Assembly (NCBI GenBank): GCA_033239525.1
Contig: BSYO01000024.1
Span: 6,533,991-6,597,990 of the forward strand
DNA length: 64,000 nt
Direction of reading: 5' to 3'
From: Nepenthes gracilis
Taxonomy: Eukaryota; Streptophyta; Magnoliopsida; Caryophyllales; Nepenthaceae
The position numbers were made by a program, and so were the translations under genes. This document shows positions 34,965 through 49,900 of this stretch, piece by piece. Below the pieces are notes generated by a model that was given only the letters and a program-made list of their open reading frames with translations, did not search any database and was not told where the DNA came from. The stretch's first letter is position 1; every line of letters begins with the position of its first letter.

Positions 34965-37900
34965 TCACTGTCCAAAATTCATCTCCGAGTATCTGCATAT
35001 AAAACATAGAAGTAATTGAGTCCGAGGAAAAGAAAGCACATCATGAAGTGTAAAAAAAAAAAGAGCATGAAGGGGGAAGGGGGCCAGACATTGACAGATA
35101 TGGACTTTGCCTTTCCGTTGGTTTTCAACTCACCTGCGAGGCTTGTTTTGCCTTTGGCTGAGCTCAACACACGAAAGCTCTGCAGAAAATATAAATTGGA
35201 TTCAAATAAAAAAGGAATTGGTGATCACCCAAAAATTATTTAAAAAAAAAAAGGAATGGATCCCTATCTTTGTTTAGATAGTGGCTCTAATTAGGGTCTT
35301 TAACCAAAAAGAAAAACATCCTAACCAGGTCTCTGCTGAGGTTTCAACTTGTCGCTCATTTTATTACCATTGTTGTCCTCACTGAAAGAAGAAAAAAAAT
35401 ATTAGTCTTCAAGTTTTAATCATGGCGGGAGTCTTCAGGACAAGAACAGTTTTTCACAGAATTCATTCATCAAGAGCAATTGAAAAAGAAAACCAGAATC
35501 CACAAGTACAAAGTGCAAATTGGGGAAGGGATTATCACGCAAGGTACAGAAAAAATCATAAAAAGAACCATAATGCCAAATTAGCAGATAGTGACATGGT
35601 TTGCAGAAATGACATGGTTCGAGCTTTGGTTTTATTTTGAAGAAATTGATTTCACGAATCTTTCACTAAACTAGTATGTTGTCCAATCCAGCTTGACTGG
35701 ATCACACAGTTTGTCAAAATGTTAACTGGTTCCAGAACGTCATTTGTAAATTTTCTGGAGCAAGGTGAAGATAGACTGGATAGCAACTAGGTTGCCTGTT
35801 AGGCCATGCCAGCCAATCAGCCAGTCTGTATCCAAAACTGCATATTATGGACTACTTCAAAAATTAAACAGAAATAAAAAGTGGAAAGATGACCACGACT
35901 AAGGACAAGGAAAAACACCAATGAGCATGGTTTACAGAGCATCCAAACTTCTCTAAACGTGGCAGATAACATTGCCACAAATTTTGCATATGAAAAATCA
36001 AAGAACACTCTAATAGTCTTTTGTTTTATTGTCGCATAGTTACACAATAAGCTGGATGCTTTGTTATGGAATGTGCACATGGTGCTTCTACTACAATCAC
36101 CAAATATTCACATATACTGTGAACATGTGCTCAAAACCTTACCCAACTGTCTAAAATATGCAATCTGTGCAATGATCATTCACGATATGAACTATATTTA
36201 TATGATGATGGGACTACAATCACCAAATTTTCAAGTGTACAGAATGCATGCCCTCATAGCCAGATCATATCCAACTATTTGGTGTCACTAAGTGCTACGA
36301 GCAATCACAAGCAATGCAAGTAGATCAGAGATTTAAAAGCAGTTCTAGAAGAGAGAGCTAAAGGACGCTGTTAGGTAACCAAAAAAAAAAAAAAAAACAA
36401 TCATTGAGATTGTGAGATACAGAATTTCTTCTTAATGGGAACCCTGAACCAACCCGGAGGCAGGTAAAGCAGATGTCTGCCCGGTTGAGCGAGTATCATA
36501 AGCACCATCTACAGCAAGATAAGGTGAACAGTATGTTGCCCCTATGGCTCCTGCAGCACCCGCCAAAACTGGAAGCCTGAAGAGATTCAAAACATAGATC
36601 ATGATCTCTGCACTACTATTAGATCAACAGAGGAATGGAAAAGCAAATCAAAGTTAACTAGATACTTTTGGGGACACCAAGGCAAACAGACACACTGGAG
36701 CTATTATCCAAATCATAACATTCCCACTACTAATAAGTGGAAAAGCAAATCGAATATCCAACATATATCATTTTGGGGATCCCAACTCCCAAGCCACCAA
36801 ACACACACTGGAGCCATTCCAAATCATAATAACTTTCCCAGTAGCAACTTTAAGTGGTACAACTCTCAACAATTTTTGTATGCTAAGGTTATCAGAATGC
36901 TGTGAATGAACTACAGAATATACTATGGTTATCGAACTGCTGAGAAAAAACTACAGAATATATAACAAGTAATGGTGAACCAGGAATTATAATCCCAAAA
37001 AAAAAAAGAAAACCCCACAATCTAAGCCTACACAACAATTATACATGATAGCCAAGAACCACAATAGTGAAACTTGAGGGAAATAATTAAACAAGAAAGA
37101 ATTTAATGCTTGGAGGAGGTTGCTAAAAATACATGTTCAGACCAGTTCAAGAGATTTTAATGGTAGAGACGATACAAATGAATTACTATATTAAGAAGAA
37201 AAACATAGCTTCAACTAGGACAAGCAAAAGGAAAACTATGTAGTCTCAAACTTGAAACTTACAGTTCAGCTCCAAATGCATAGAGATCTAGCCCATATGT
37301 TACAAATTTTTGACAGCTAAACTCTCAGTCAAAAATTCATATCATACAAAGTAGAGCGGATGTGGTCTCCAAAGTTCAAACTGTGACAATGTATTTCAAT
37401 ACTTCAAAAATGCATAAATATCTGACACACTTCTGGCTTTTTTATCACTGAACTTTCTTTTCAGTTTCACATTATACTCTTTGAATATAACCCCACGGAG
37501 AAATGGTCAATGAGAGAAAGACTGACCAGGCAGCAAAACCTGCAAACTCCACCACATCATTACCGATCTCTAACACCAACCATAATAATATGGTTTCAGG
37601 CTTTCGCTCATTCCTCCCATCATCATAAAGGTAGGGCCCTACACTAGGCACAAGCACACATTTAATTTGATTCTTTCTGTTAGAACCTGGGAACGTAAGT
37701 TAGTAATGCACAACAGATTTCCTCATTGATAGCATATAACATCAAACAGGACAATACAATATATTTCCTCATTCATTGCATATGATATAACAGGGATGCT
37801 GAGAAATTGAAAGCATAATATTGCACTTTTATTGGCTGAGTTAAACATTTAACACTTCAATTAAAGAAAAAGTTCCCACAATAGAAATTATTAAGGAAGA

Positions 37901-40900
37901 AATTACTAATCTGATGAAGAGATCAAACAAATAAATTTTCAGTAAAGTACTACAAAAATATACCATGTCATTTCAGAATTCCCCAAACCAAGTTGTGGCT
38001 GTGCAACATATCCAGGAAATGCCATTCCAACAGCAGGAACACCAACACCCCCAGGATGCTGGCCACCAAATTGCATAACTGCAAATCAGCCAATGAAATT
38101 GAGTTTAAAAAAATAAAAAAACTATTGGAGCCCAACTCAACTTCATTAATTTAACCAAATGAAGACAGAAAAAAAGGACCATTATGCTGATGAAGTCATT
38201 AATGTCATTTGTTTGATGCATTCGGGCCATTGCTGCCCATGGGAATTGATGACAGTTATTGATGTCTTAGAGAAATGCTTAGAATCAAAGAATAATATCT
38301 TTGATTGTAATGCATGTGATTTATACATCTTGAAAACCCACATGTGATTAACTAGTGTAATCCTTTGGAATACTTTCCTTTTATCTATAGAGAGGGATGA
38401 ATGCATTGTTGTAACCCATACAATAGCCGAGAGTTAGGCATTCACACCAGCCGAGTGAGGATTGGAGTCTATGAGAGTTTGATCAAGTTCCTTTCATCTA
38501 TTTGGAACTTGAATTGGAGTGATTCCATCCCTATACTCTTTTGACATATAGTAATACCATCACCTTGTTGCACGTGGACATAGATCTCATCTCAACAATA
38601 AATCACGTCAATTTTGTCTCGTTTGTTTGAATTATTGCTTTTATTATGTTGTTTCTCACACCAAAATAATATCAGAGCCACAACCAGTTAACATGACATC
38701 AAGAGTATCTAATGTCAAGTTTGTGCTGAATAAATTTGATGGAAAAACAATTTCAGTTTCTGACAGATCAAGGTAAATGATTTGCTTGTTCAACAAAAGT
38801 CGTAAAACAAGTTAAAAGGGAGATAAAATAATTCCTACATTTCAGTAAGTACCATTCGGCTATGCCTAGCCGATGATGATCTCTACAATGTCGCAAAGGA
38901 AAAGTTAACAAAGACATAGTGGTCGAAATTGGAGAGCTGTTACATAACAAAGTGATATGGACATCTTGAGATTATTTGATTTTCGATATTTGATTTTATC
39001 AGATATCATTTGTTTTTATATTTGGTTATATCTTGGGAATTTCTTAAATTTTTTAATTTTAGTAATTTCTAGAAAATCAATGACACATTACATTTTATAT
39101 ATATAATTTTCTTATTTTAAGTCATTGTTAGTTCGAAAATTACACTTGATTTCTAATTAACCTAAAAGTAGTATGCCTCTATATAAAGAACCTAATTTTA
39201 TTGTTTTGATAGCTGTAAATGAATAATATAATGAATATAATTATAGCCTAATTATCTCTCTCATCCCACTTGATTCTTCCTCGCCCCCCCCTCTCGTCTG
39301 TCTGTTCTCCCTCCTCCATTGTTGTCCCTACTTCTTTTTCTTCTCCCCTTTCTTTCTTCTTCCCTCTCCTTCTCTACATCACAAAGTCACTTACCAATCA
39401 ATTGTTTATCAAGAGCCCACTCTACACTTCAAAGATGAACGAAAGTACAGCTATTCATTAGCAATTGAATAATTATAACAAGATTTTTTGCCAACCACTA
39501 AGCATTGACGTCAAAAGTGATGAAGACAAAACTTTATTACTTCCACGATCTTTTCCAATTCCTATCATTATCTTGTGACTACACTAAACTATGGCAAGGA
39601 GACCATAGTTTTGGATGATATGATTATAACGTTATTGTCAGAAGAAATCATGAGAAAGTCAATCGCAAATCAGGCTTCAGGTCTTAGTGCAAGAGGAAAG
39701 GCCAATAGCGAATCCGATAACAGGAATCGGTCAAGAACTAAATCCAGAAATGGGCAGTTCAACAAGTGTAACTATTGTAAGAAACTTGGACATATAAAGG
39801 TGGACAGTAGGAAGCCTAAAGCAAAGTAAAGAGAACAAGCTGGACAGCTAGTGTGGCCAAAAGATCATGTGAGAATCAGAAGGTATTGTCATGTCTCCAC
39901 TTTTGGGTAATGATAATTTAAAGAGTTTTTGGATCCTTAATTCCAAATAGGAATTTGTTTTCAATGTACAAGTCATTCAATGGTGGTACTGTTTCTATGA
40001 AAAATAACGCAACAAGTGAAACAATTAGAATTCGAGACATCAAATTTAAAAAGCTTGATTGTGTTTCTAAGGACTCCAACTGATTTTAGACATGTCCCAG
40101 ATGTAACAAGTTAATTTCTTTGGGTGTGCTTAACCCTATTGGTTGCAAAGTTGATGCAAAAATGGCTCTATGAAAATCATCAAGGGAACACTTGTCATGA
40201 TGAAAGGTAGTAGATTTGAAAATCTTTATGAGCTTGTACAAAGTACTATAACAGTGGAGCTTCTCATGTTACTTCCGAGTGCTAATGACTAGACAATTGT
40301 GGTATGCGATTGAGGCATATAAGTGAATGAGATCAGATGAGCTTCACTAACGTAACCTTCTCAAAAGTACTCTCATGTGTTTGAAGTATTATCTTTATTC
40401 CATTGCCTCAACAAAATATGCTCTAGAGATTTCTTTGGCTCAATTTACATCATAGGCCAAGGATAGCCACCTAGCAACAAATGGATTTGCCAATAGAACT
40501 AGCAAACATTCAATGGACATAGAGTAATTCGTATTGCCTCAAGTGAACTAACTTGAATGGAATTATTCTACTTCTCCATATTTAACCTCCAGGCAACGTG
40601 TTGAGCGGCTTTTGACACGATGCAGCACTTTCTAGCACTTCAAAATAGACGCGACCGTCTAAAAGAGGTGGGGAGAAGATCCAAATACGGACTCTTACCT
40701 GACAACTAGATCAAGTCAAACCAATGTAAGGGAGAAAAGAAGACTAACATCCACATCTACTTCACATAATAGTAATACACCTCAATTTACCTCAAATTTC
40801 TTTGACTAACTCTAAACCAAAAATTTGATAATTTTTTGAGGTAACAAGGACCTCCCTCCTCCCACACGTCACCCAATACAAGGGTGAGGTGGACTCCAAA

Positions 40901-43900
40901 TACATGAGCTCATCCCATATTGATCATTAACTTGACACTGTTTCACCAGCCATTAAAAATTTTCTTGCAAAGCCACATAATATTGGGTAAGCAACAATTT
41001 CTTGTAGAATATTATGATTAATTATCAAAACAATCAAAAACAAGGAAGAAATCAAATATGAAATCAATCATAATTCTGACTAAAGAAACGCAAAAAAAAA
41101 TGCATTGCTAAGAAGAGTATATTATTGCAGAATCTAGTAAAAAGAAAGGTGCTCCTGGAGAAATAATAAGACTTCTAATTCAAGATTAAGTGAATCCATC
41201 TTATTCCCCCATCCAAAGCCTTGGGTGCGGAGGGACTAAACCTATCATTTGCCATCCCTTAAGCATAAATACACATATATTCATATGTATATAGAATATA
41301 AAGAACATGTTTTACCTGGCAAGAAAGCTGGAGTTGCTGGGAAATTATGATCTCCATGACCCATTACTATATTCCCTCCTGATTCCATTACCTGAGCACC
41401 ACTATAAAGAAGTGGAGCCCTTCCACTACCTGGAGCCATTGCTTTCCCTTTTCCAACCAAAGCAGTTTTAGATTTATTTGATTCTGGAGTGGATTGTGAT
41501 TCTCCAGGTTCCAATACACTTAATGACAAACTTGATTTTGGCATAGAAACTTGAGGCGGATTAACAGGGCGCAACTGCTGAGCTGCAGGCTGCAAAGAAT
41601 ATTGAATTTTACTCTGGACAGGATTCCTCTGGGTATGGACTTGTGCCGGTGGTGAGACTTTATTGACTTGGTAATTTGTTGGGGATAGCTGAAATGAGTT
41701 TGGCCTCAAGAGAGGAAGACCCCTACTCTGGACCCTGGACAAAGGAGCTTGATTAGCAATCATTGATGAGGATGCAGCAGGTATACGCAAATTACTCAGC
41801 TGCTTTGAAGGGACTGCAGGAACAGAATCATTAACATATAATTTGTCCACGCCAACAGAATCAATAACATTCTTCCCCCTTGGAAAAAGATTAGGTTGCT
41901 GCATAGTGTAACCGTCTTCCATAACAGCAGACCGGATATTCCGATTACCACCTCCAGTTTGTACATCCCTCTTCTGTGTCAGATTATTCTCCTTGTTGGA
42001 TGAACCAGAAGGATAAAAAGGAGGAGAAGCTGAGCTTAAGTTCGATGCAACATTTTTTGCAGCAACGGGTTCAGGTTGAATAATTGTTGTGAGCATAGTC
42101 ATTCTCCCAGAAGTAGTTTGTGAAGTTTTACTAAGAGACTTCACCAATCTAAGCAATACAGAGAAATACATGTCATATTACTTGGCAATACAAAATGCAG
42201 ATGAGCATAAAAAAGAATTTCAGAGATCTTGATGCTCGGGTATGTAACAATGTAATGTTTACACTCACTGTTTGTGCTGTGTAGGAGAGGCTTCAATTTT
42301 ACTTTTCAAAGGCTGATAACGTCTGGGACCTCGTCCTCTCACAGCCTTAGGTGCATCATTACCATAATATGCTCTTGGATTGTGGTTGTCATCGTATGCT
42401 CTCAATCTGCTTCCTTTGGCAAAACCTCGATCAGTATTTCTAGCTTTACCACGACCTCGATACTGACCTCTAGAATATTTCCTTCCCTGAATACATGTTA
42501 AACAATTGGTGTAGGTACAAATAATAAGTTCTCAGTAAAGAGGGTGGGCTATAAGTAATCTGACTAAAAAGAGAGGCAAGAAAACAACAGTATGAATGTC
42601 AATGAACCACTTGCACATTTTATTACCTCTTCATATTGTCTTTCCTGCATGTTCATCTCCTCAAACTTGTCATGGCCCCATTTCCTGTCATCTTTTGATT
42701 CCCATAATTTTCTTCCACCAAAAGTACGCCTAACCAATAATAGAAGCAGCTTCAAAAGTTGATAGAAATCCAAATCCAAAAAGCTTTCTTTTTTTTTGGA
42801 TTGTGGGGATGGATGAAGAAACCTAGAAAAGGCTGAGGAGTTATGGATAGATCAAGAACAAAAGAATACTTGCTCTCTCACTTAGGCCATGCAAAGGACT
42901 ACATGGGTATGATAACTATCCTCAAAATTAAGTAGAAATAAGGAAGAAATAAAAAAAATTTAACCAGGACACAACGACATAAGTATCAAACAGCACCTTC
43001 CCACTAGGAGATGATATATGATAAATATTATTCATTTGTTATCCCTCAGTCTTCCTATGATTTGCTTAATTTTAGGTTCATCTAATGATTATTGTCCTTT
43101 TAAAGGTGTCAACGTCCAAAAGGAGGATGTTAAAGGAAAAAATAAAGCGAAATGAACTTGAAGACACATAAGCCCATTCATCCACAAGCCAAACGTCACA
43201 TTTATGCATCTAAAGACAAAGGAAAACTGATCTGAAGTCAACAGCATAGTTGCCAAAGAATGAAGAAAAAGAAAGGAGAACAAAATTTGGTAAAAAAGGA
43301 GAGGCAGGAAAATTTGTCTTCCAACAAAAAGGAAGAATGTCAAAGCTTGGGACAAGCAAAAGACAATAAGAAGCCAGAGAAATTGAAGATCTTGTAGCAG
43401 CCAAAAGAGGGAACAAAGAACCCAACGCAAAGAAAGAAATCAGCCTTGAAGAAAAGAAGGGAAGAAAAATCTTGGGCAAAGCAAGGACAAAAGACAAGGA
43501 TGATAGGAGGGATAATAAAGGAAATAAATCATGCACATGTAACCTACATTCTTAGGTAGAAAATTTCAACCTTTTTTGCAATTTTTGTTCTTAGAAATTA
43601 TAGTGTAGGGGAATATCTTAGACTATTGTAGAAGTTCTTTCTTTTCTAAAATACACAAAAATCATGGTTGTTTTGGTGCTGGTCCTCTAGTGCTGCAGCT
43701 GCTATTTTTTCCTGTTTTTCTCCTGTATGTGAGATTTCCCCCAAGTTAAGTAGCTGTTTGTTCTTGTTTTCTTGTTTTCAAATTTTAGTAAGTTAGTATT
43801 TAACTTTATGCATGCTTTAAATTCAATTATAGCAAGGAAATATTATGTTTTGGGTCAATCAGTACATGTTCACAGTTCTATTTTTAAACACTTTAGAATT

Positions 43901-46900
43901 GTTTTGATGCTTTCAAAACTAGCAAAGTGTGATGTTCTCTTGTTTCTCCAAGTTGTAGGTTCTTCAGTCTAGGTTGTGATTTGTGTATGAGTTAATCATT
44001 TAAAGTGTAGACCTTTAGGATATCACATAAGGTAGTGTACTTTGTGCTTGATTTCCATAAGTTTTGATGCAAAGTTGAAAACTTTCTTTCAGTGTGTGTT
44101 ACTTTTCATACATGGCCATCCAAATTCACCATCTTGATGAAAAACAATTAATGAGAGATGGAATGATGTGAACAAAAAGTTGTACCACGCTTTTCATGTT
44201 TCAGTAATTAAAGAAAATTGATGCTAGGTTAGAGATGAGAAATTGTGAAATCAATTAATATCGATTAAATTAAGGACGACTCTTAGACCATTAGTGTTCT
44301 TATTTGAAAAGAATTGGTTAAAACCCTATGCCATTCATCTTGTGATGCAAACAACTTCATAAAAACCATTACTTCCATTCATCAAATGTGTTTTATGTCA
44401 AAAATCGTAATTATCATAAATTTCAAAATGTGCCAAATGCTTTTAGTTTATTTAGTTACAATCATTTACTGCTTTTTACTATTATATAATACTTGTTATA
44501 GTCATATACTTTTTTTTTATTTCATATTTTACTTTAGGTTTAATGTGGTTGTATTATTATCCAAACATCAATTTAAAGTTGTCATCTTTCTTTACTTCAT
44601 TGGGTACAAAATTGTGGGAGAAGGATCCTAAGGTTCACTTAGTCGTCATCAAATTATTGGCATCAAAATAACCACATTCCCTATGTAGAACGGAATACCC
44701 AAGATATTAGGAAAACTTAACCATACATTTACGCACTTGTAAAGTTACCCAGACACCTATTTAGACACAAGCCTTATGATGATATGTTATTTCCACAGTT
44801 TAAATTCATGATTTTGCAATCACAATGAATCGGCCATATAATTGCACCAAGGTTCACCTTCATTGTATAATGCATAATATTCAAGCATGCCTTTGGAAGA
44901 TCTAGAACGATCTATTCATTCAAGAAGACATAAAGGGTCTTTCTAGAAATGATAAAAAATACCCATATTTTCTCTCCCTTACTTTAGTTGTCCTTTCCTA
45001 CCAAACCACATTCTGCCCTTTCCTTCCCATCACACATTTCTCCTTGCCTTTCATAGTCAACAAAATCAACATCACAAAACCACAAGTTTCACCACTTTCC
45101 TCAATCCAACGCAATATCACCCAAAAGTTGAAAGGATAATAATTGTTTTTATTATTTTCAAATTATTTAACTGATTTGGATCCCAATTGAGTGATTCCCC
45201 CTAAGGTCCTCCTTCTGTCCCTTTAATTTCTTCTTATTCTTCATGTCTTCCTTTGGTCTTTACTTCCTCTTCGATGAACATTAAAATTGCAATTCTTAAC
45301 CTTTCCTACTCAATTATGCTATTTTTGTAATTTTATTTAGTTATTTTAATTTTATATTTTCAAGAAATTAAAGATCAAACGGAAGATTTGGGGAGAAACA
45401 AAGGGAAGGAGCATAGGAATTGTAACAAGGAAAGAAATATCAAAGGCAAGAAAATACACTCTACCCTAACTTCTTTCTTAAATCAACAAATAAATGGCAG
45501 TGAGGAGATTTGGAAGATGATCTCATGGCAAAACAAGGAAAAGGAGGTGGAAAGAAAGAAAAAAAGAATGAAAGAACAAAGGAGAAAAAGAAAAAAAGGA
45601 GCTCGGCGGCACCATAAAGAGTTCTTGCTTCAGCTTTTAAGGAAATTTTGAGGGAGCAGATTATAGAGCCATGTAGGGTAGGTTAGGATAGTCAAAAGCA
45701 GTAATTTGTTTTATGTTTTAACTTTTTGTTTTATTAGATAGCTTTTAAGAAATTAATTTTAGATTTTATTTGTTCTCAAAGTTTTTATATTTTTACTGTA
45801 ATCACACTATCTTTAATACAATTTATAGAGTTTAATTGTTAATTCAAGTTCCATTTGGTTGTTTGCTAATTCAGTAAACTTTATTGTTACTGCAACTCAT
45901 TTATTTTTCTGCAATTTAAAGTTATATTGAACTTGTTATTTTTATTTTTACATATTCTTATTGTTTGTTCAGATTCGGCCATCTTCTTTGAAAAATTATT
46001 TCTTTTGCATTCAACTATTATTTCCCGCAAATTTTTTTTTTTTATATCATGCACTATTTCCTTTAATTTTTTGTTATTCAATGTTTCTTTCTTGAATTTT
46101 GACTTGGTTTGATTTTAATAATTTTGTTCAGGTTTTAGAGTTAAAATTATTAGATATCTTTCACAATTTAAATTCTGCAAATATTTTGGTAATTCTGAAT
46201 ATTCTTTTATAGCTTTTTTCCGGCTTTAATCTGCTGATATTTTCCATTGTCTACACTGATGGCCAAAAGTTGGTTGCAGTGATGGTTTGGTTGATGTTTA
46301 TTTAATTATTATACTATTTTTTTATTGACTGAAACTTATTATGTTTCAAGCAGTAGGTCTTTATTTCACTTTAGTGTTATTTGTTATTGCTCCATTTATA
46401 CATTATATTTTTACATTAAATTAGTTAGGCTCTATTTGTTTGTTGGAAAATATTTATCCAATGAAAATATTTTTCACAGAAAATATCTTTCTAAAAAATA
46501 TTTTTCATATTTTCCATGGAAAATATTTTCAAAGAAAAAAGCTTCTCATTAAATATTTTCCAGCATTTGACATGTACAAGAAAATATGGAGTATCGCACA
46601 AATCAATCATCAACATTAGATTTCTATTGTTTCACAATCAAGGAAATATTTGAATTTACCAATAATTGGTATTTAATAAGCTCATATTCCGTTTTAGTGC
46701 TGGGTCAGGGACTTCATTGGTTGGTGATTGATAGCTTGGTTGGGGGTGTCAACAACTAGCAACCTCATCCACAACTAGTGAGACAGGGTTGGGCACGTTG
46801 TCCAACCATCGACGTGGCAGCCCAAGGCAGGGCAGTGACCTGGGGTCAAGGTATGCTGGTCGACAAACAATAGTGGCGGTCAAAGTCATCATCACCTGAT

Positions 46901-49900
46901 GACTGGCAATGCAGCCGAGGATGTCAATGGTTAGTAACTGTTGGTAGAGGCTAAAGGTATAATCACATGCCAGTCAGTAACTGATGATGGTTTACGTGCA
47001 ATCTGGCCGCTGATGGTAGCTGCCCAAGGAATCGCCAGCTGGTGCCCAACAGCAGGTCAGGGCATCATAAGCCACAGTGGTATCATATTTGGGCAAAAAT
47101 ATTTCTATTAACCTATATTTCTATATATACCAAACATAAAAAAAATATGAAAAATATTTTTCCTTGCACACCAAATACCAGAAAATGAGAAAACCATTTT
47201 CCAGTAAGTCATTATTCAACAACAAACAAAGCCTTAAAAAAATTCATAACCTTGACCTTTGATTTTTTTTTTCAAAAGTTCATATAAGAAAAATTTCATA
47301 CTTTCCAATTTATCTCGTAAATTGCTAGTGTGAAACATAATTCTTTGTGGATATAATCGTGACTTATCAGGTAAAACTACACTGCAATCTCATATACTTG
47401 CAATGCACCATTTGATAACGTTTACTCTTCCCTAATTCTCTCCTCTCATCTTTCATTCTATTCAACTATTCTCCTCTTCCCTCATCGCATCCTACAACAT
47501 ACACTCACCCTCTTATTGTACCTAACTCCAACAAAATCACAATTCTCACTCCAACCTAGGGCCAACAGGGGTGTGATCTATTATGATTACCCTCCTGTTA
47601 GACTATAATATGTTAAATAACCCATAAGGAATTAATAACGGTAACTGTAATAGTAATACTTACGGGAATAGTTACAATTCTATTGAAAAGGACATTTCCC
47701 CCTAGGCCCCCTTGGGAATGATTCAATGCTTTCCTTGCCTGCCTGCCATGTGGGGCTATAGCTTCTAGTTTGCACTCGAGTGGGGATACTGCCTACCCTA
47801 ATTCTCTCCTCTCATCATTCCTTCTATTCAATTATTCTCCTCTTCCCTCATCCCATCCTACAATATATCCTCACCCTCTTATTGTACCTGACTCCAGCAA
47901 AATTACCATTCTCGCTCTTAAACTATTTTGCCTTCTTCCTAAAACTGAAAAAAAGTACTCCCAAGGCATCAATCGTAGTCCTTCACTAAATCAATTTAAA
48001 AAATTCATAGGTAGACCCCTTTTCTACTCCCTAAACAATTCAATTAATCTTTTATCCACGGATAATCAACATATGCTGCCGATCACCTGGCATCCTACCT
48101 TCTCATATCATAACCGCTGCTTAGTTGCTTTGCGGCAAAGTTCTGTTCATGAATAACAAGTTAAACTCTTCAATAGCAGGTACAATAACTCGTAATAAAG
48201 CCTTGCTCTTCCATTCATCCAACATTTAGACAGCATGATTTTGTTAAACATACTAGTCGAACATACCATCTCATCCCCTAAGGTTTTCCAGACTCCAAAT
48301 ATAATATCATCCATGACAAAAGAATTTCCATTTCCCAAGACGGATGCATACTTGATAAGGTGCTCCGGTTTTTCCATCAGAAATCAAATCTTTATCCTTC
48401 TCCCTCATCAATCAGCACTATTTAGGACTTCAGCAGGTCTTGGTTGAAGTAAATCATATCTTTTTTATCATTTAAGTATATCATATTAAAATAACTATGC
48501 AATATTCATTTATATCTTCTTGATCGGGCAGAAAACATTCTAAAATGACATTTTGCACTTAAATAAACTTGAGCATCCTCGGGTCACATTTAGTTGGGCA
48601 TAGAATACTCATCTACAGGAGAATTCAATGGCCATTGCCCAGGCCAGAGTGATAATGGTGATTGCCAAGGTTTCAGAGCAGTAAAAAACTCAAAATGCAA
48701 CATTGGCCAAACATTTGCAATTAACATAACTCTATTAGTATAAGGAGTCTCATAAAGTATTTGGGTGCTAGTTAGAATTTTCTACACGACAGGAATAGCA
48801 TATTTCAAGTCTTTTGCATACAGATCTTCTACGTACTACCGAAAAAAAAGTAACTGACCTCCGCTTCAACTATAACACCCAATTGTACCATGGAAAACAG
48901 GCAAATAAAACATATTTGCATGGGAGAAATAAGGTTTTTTAAACAACAGCACTTATTTACCTTCTTAATCACTGTGGCAAGATAACATAGATGAGAGGTG
49001 TGACAGGTTCTCGCAACATATCTTACTGTATTCTATAGCATATTGACAGCTACTAGTATATGCAAATGATCAGAGATAATCGTGACATAATAAGATAATA
49101 CTTCATAACAGCATTTCAGTCTTTTTTTTTTTTTTCGAATAACCCTACAAAATTTGCATCTTTTCATTCTTATAAGCACAACGGAATACATAAAAACAAC
49201 AACAAACACCCGTCCTCCTAATGGAAAAGCATCAGCGAGATCTTATTAGGTGCATCAACAGTAAACAGAAAATGCAAACATGTTTCCACTCTTTCCAACA
49301 TTATTCACTACAACGGTTAAATGAAAAATTAGCATAACGAAGATCTTGAATTGCAAGCAAGTATATGTAAATTGCATCGTCCTCATAAAGCCACAAAGTC
49401 GGATGTACAATACCTGTTCCGAACACCAGCATTATCTCTAGACCGATCATCGTGCATGTAAAATGCCCCGCTGTTGGAACAGCAAACGGCTCACTGCCCT
49501 TTTTCTCTTCTTCAATTTGATTCTCACCAGTCAGTCCATGACCCTCGCTCACCACTGCAGTTCCTCTTTCCATCTCCATTTCCTGGTCCCTTGCCACCGC
49601 CTGCGGAGAACCCTCACCCTCTTCTCCTCCATCAGCACCTTCATTTTCAGCGCCATACTCACCGTCTATCTCATCATACTCCTCCGTTACCTCCTCCTCT
49701 TCATAGTACTCTTCTTCCTCTTCTTCCACCTCCAACTCTTCGTCACCATACACTGCCGCACCTCCCTGACCGTCCGATTCCCCATCCGAATCGATTCCAC
49801 CCCTCGTAGGAGGCTTGTCCCTCCTCTCTCTTCCTGTACCCTTGCCTTCCCCTTCTTCTTCCTCCTCATCGTCGCTCGCCTCCTTCCTGCGCGTCTGCAG

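Noticed and set aside
36432..36454. Stop codon (TAA) closely following exon 6 of BTZ as the end of the protein
   Set aside because: A donor after 36454 (CCTCCGG|GTTGG) joins in phase to exons 7-9, which end in the family-typical RRYSEMNFGQ. The nearby stop would apply only if the intron were retained.
43089..43536. Overlapping 113- and 108-residue minus-strand frames in BTZ intron 1
   Set aside because: Low-complexity antisense of a purine-rich stretch. Leu/Phe-rich peptides without domains, no splice or start context.
45388..45651. Lys/Arg/Glu-rich 87-residue plus frame
   Set aside because: Low-complexity purine-rich intronic stretch; no recognisable motif.
48147..48377. 76-residue minus-strand frame (KYASVLGNGNSFVMDD..) in BTZ intron 1
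   Set aside because: Looks somewhat protein-like, but I recognise no family, no neighbouring exon and no repeat context, so it is not reported as a gene.
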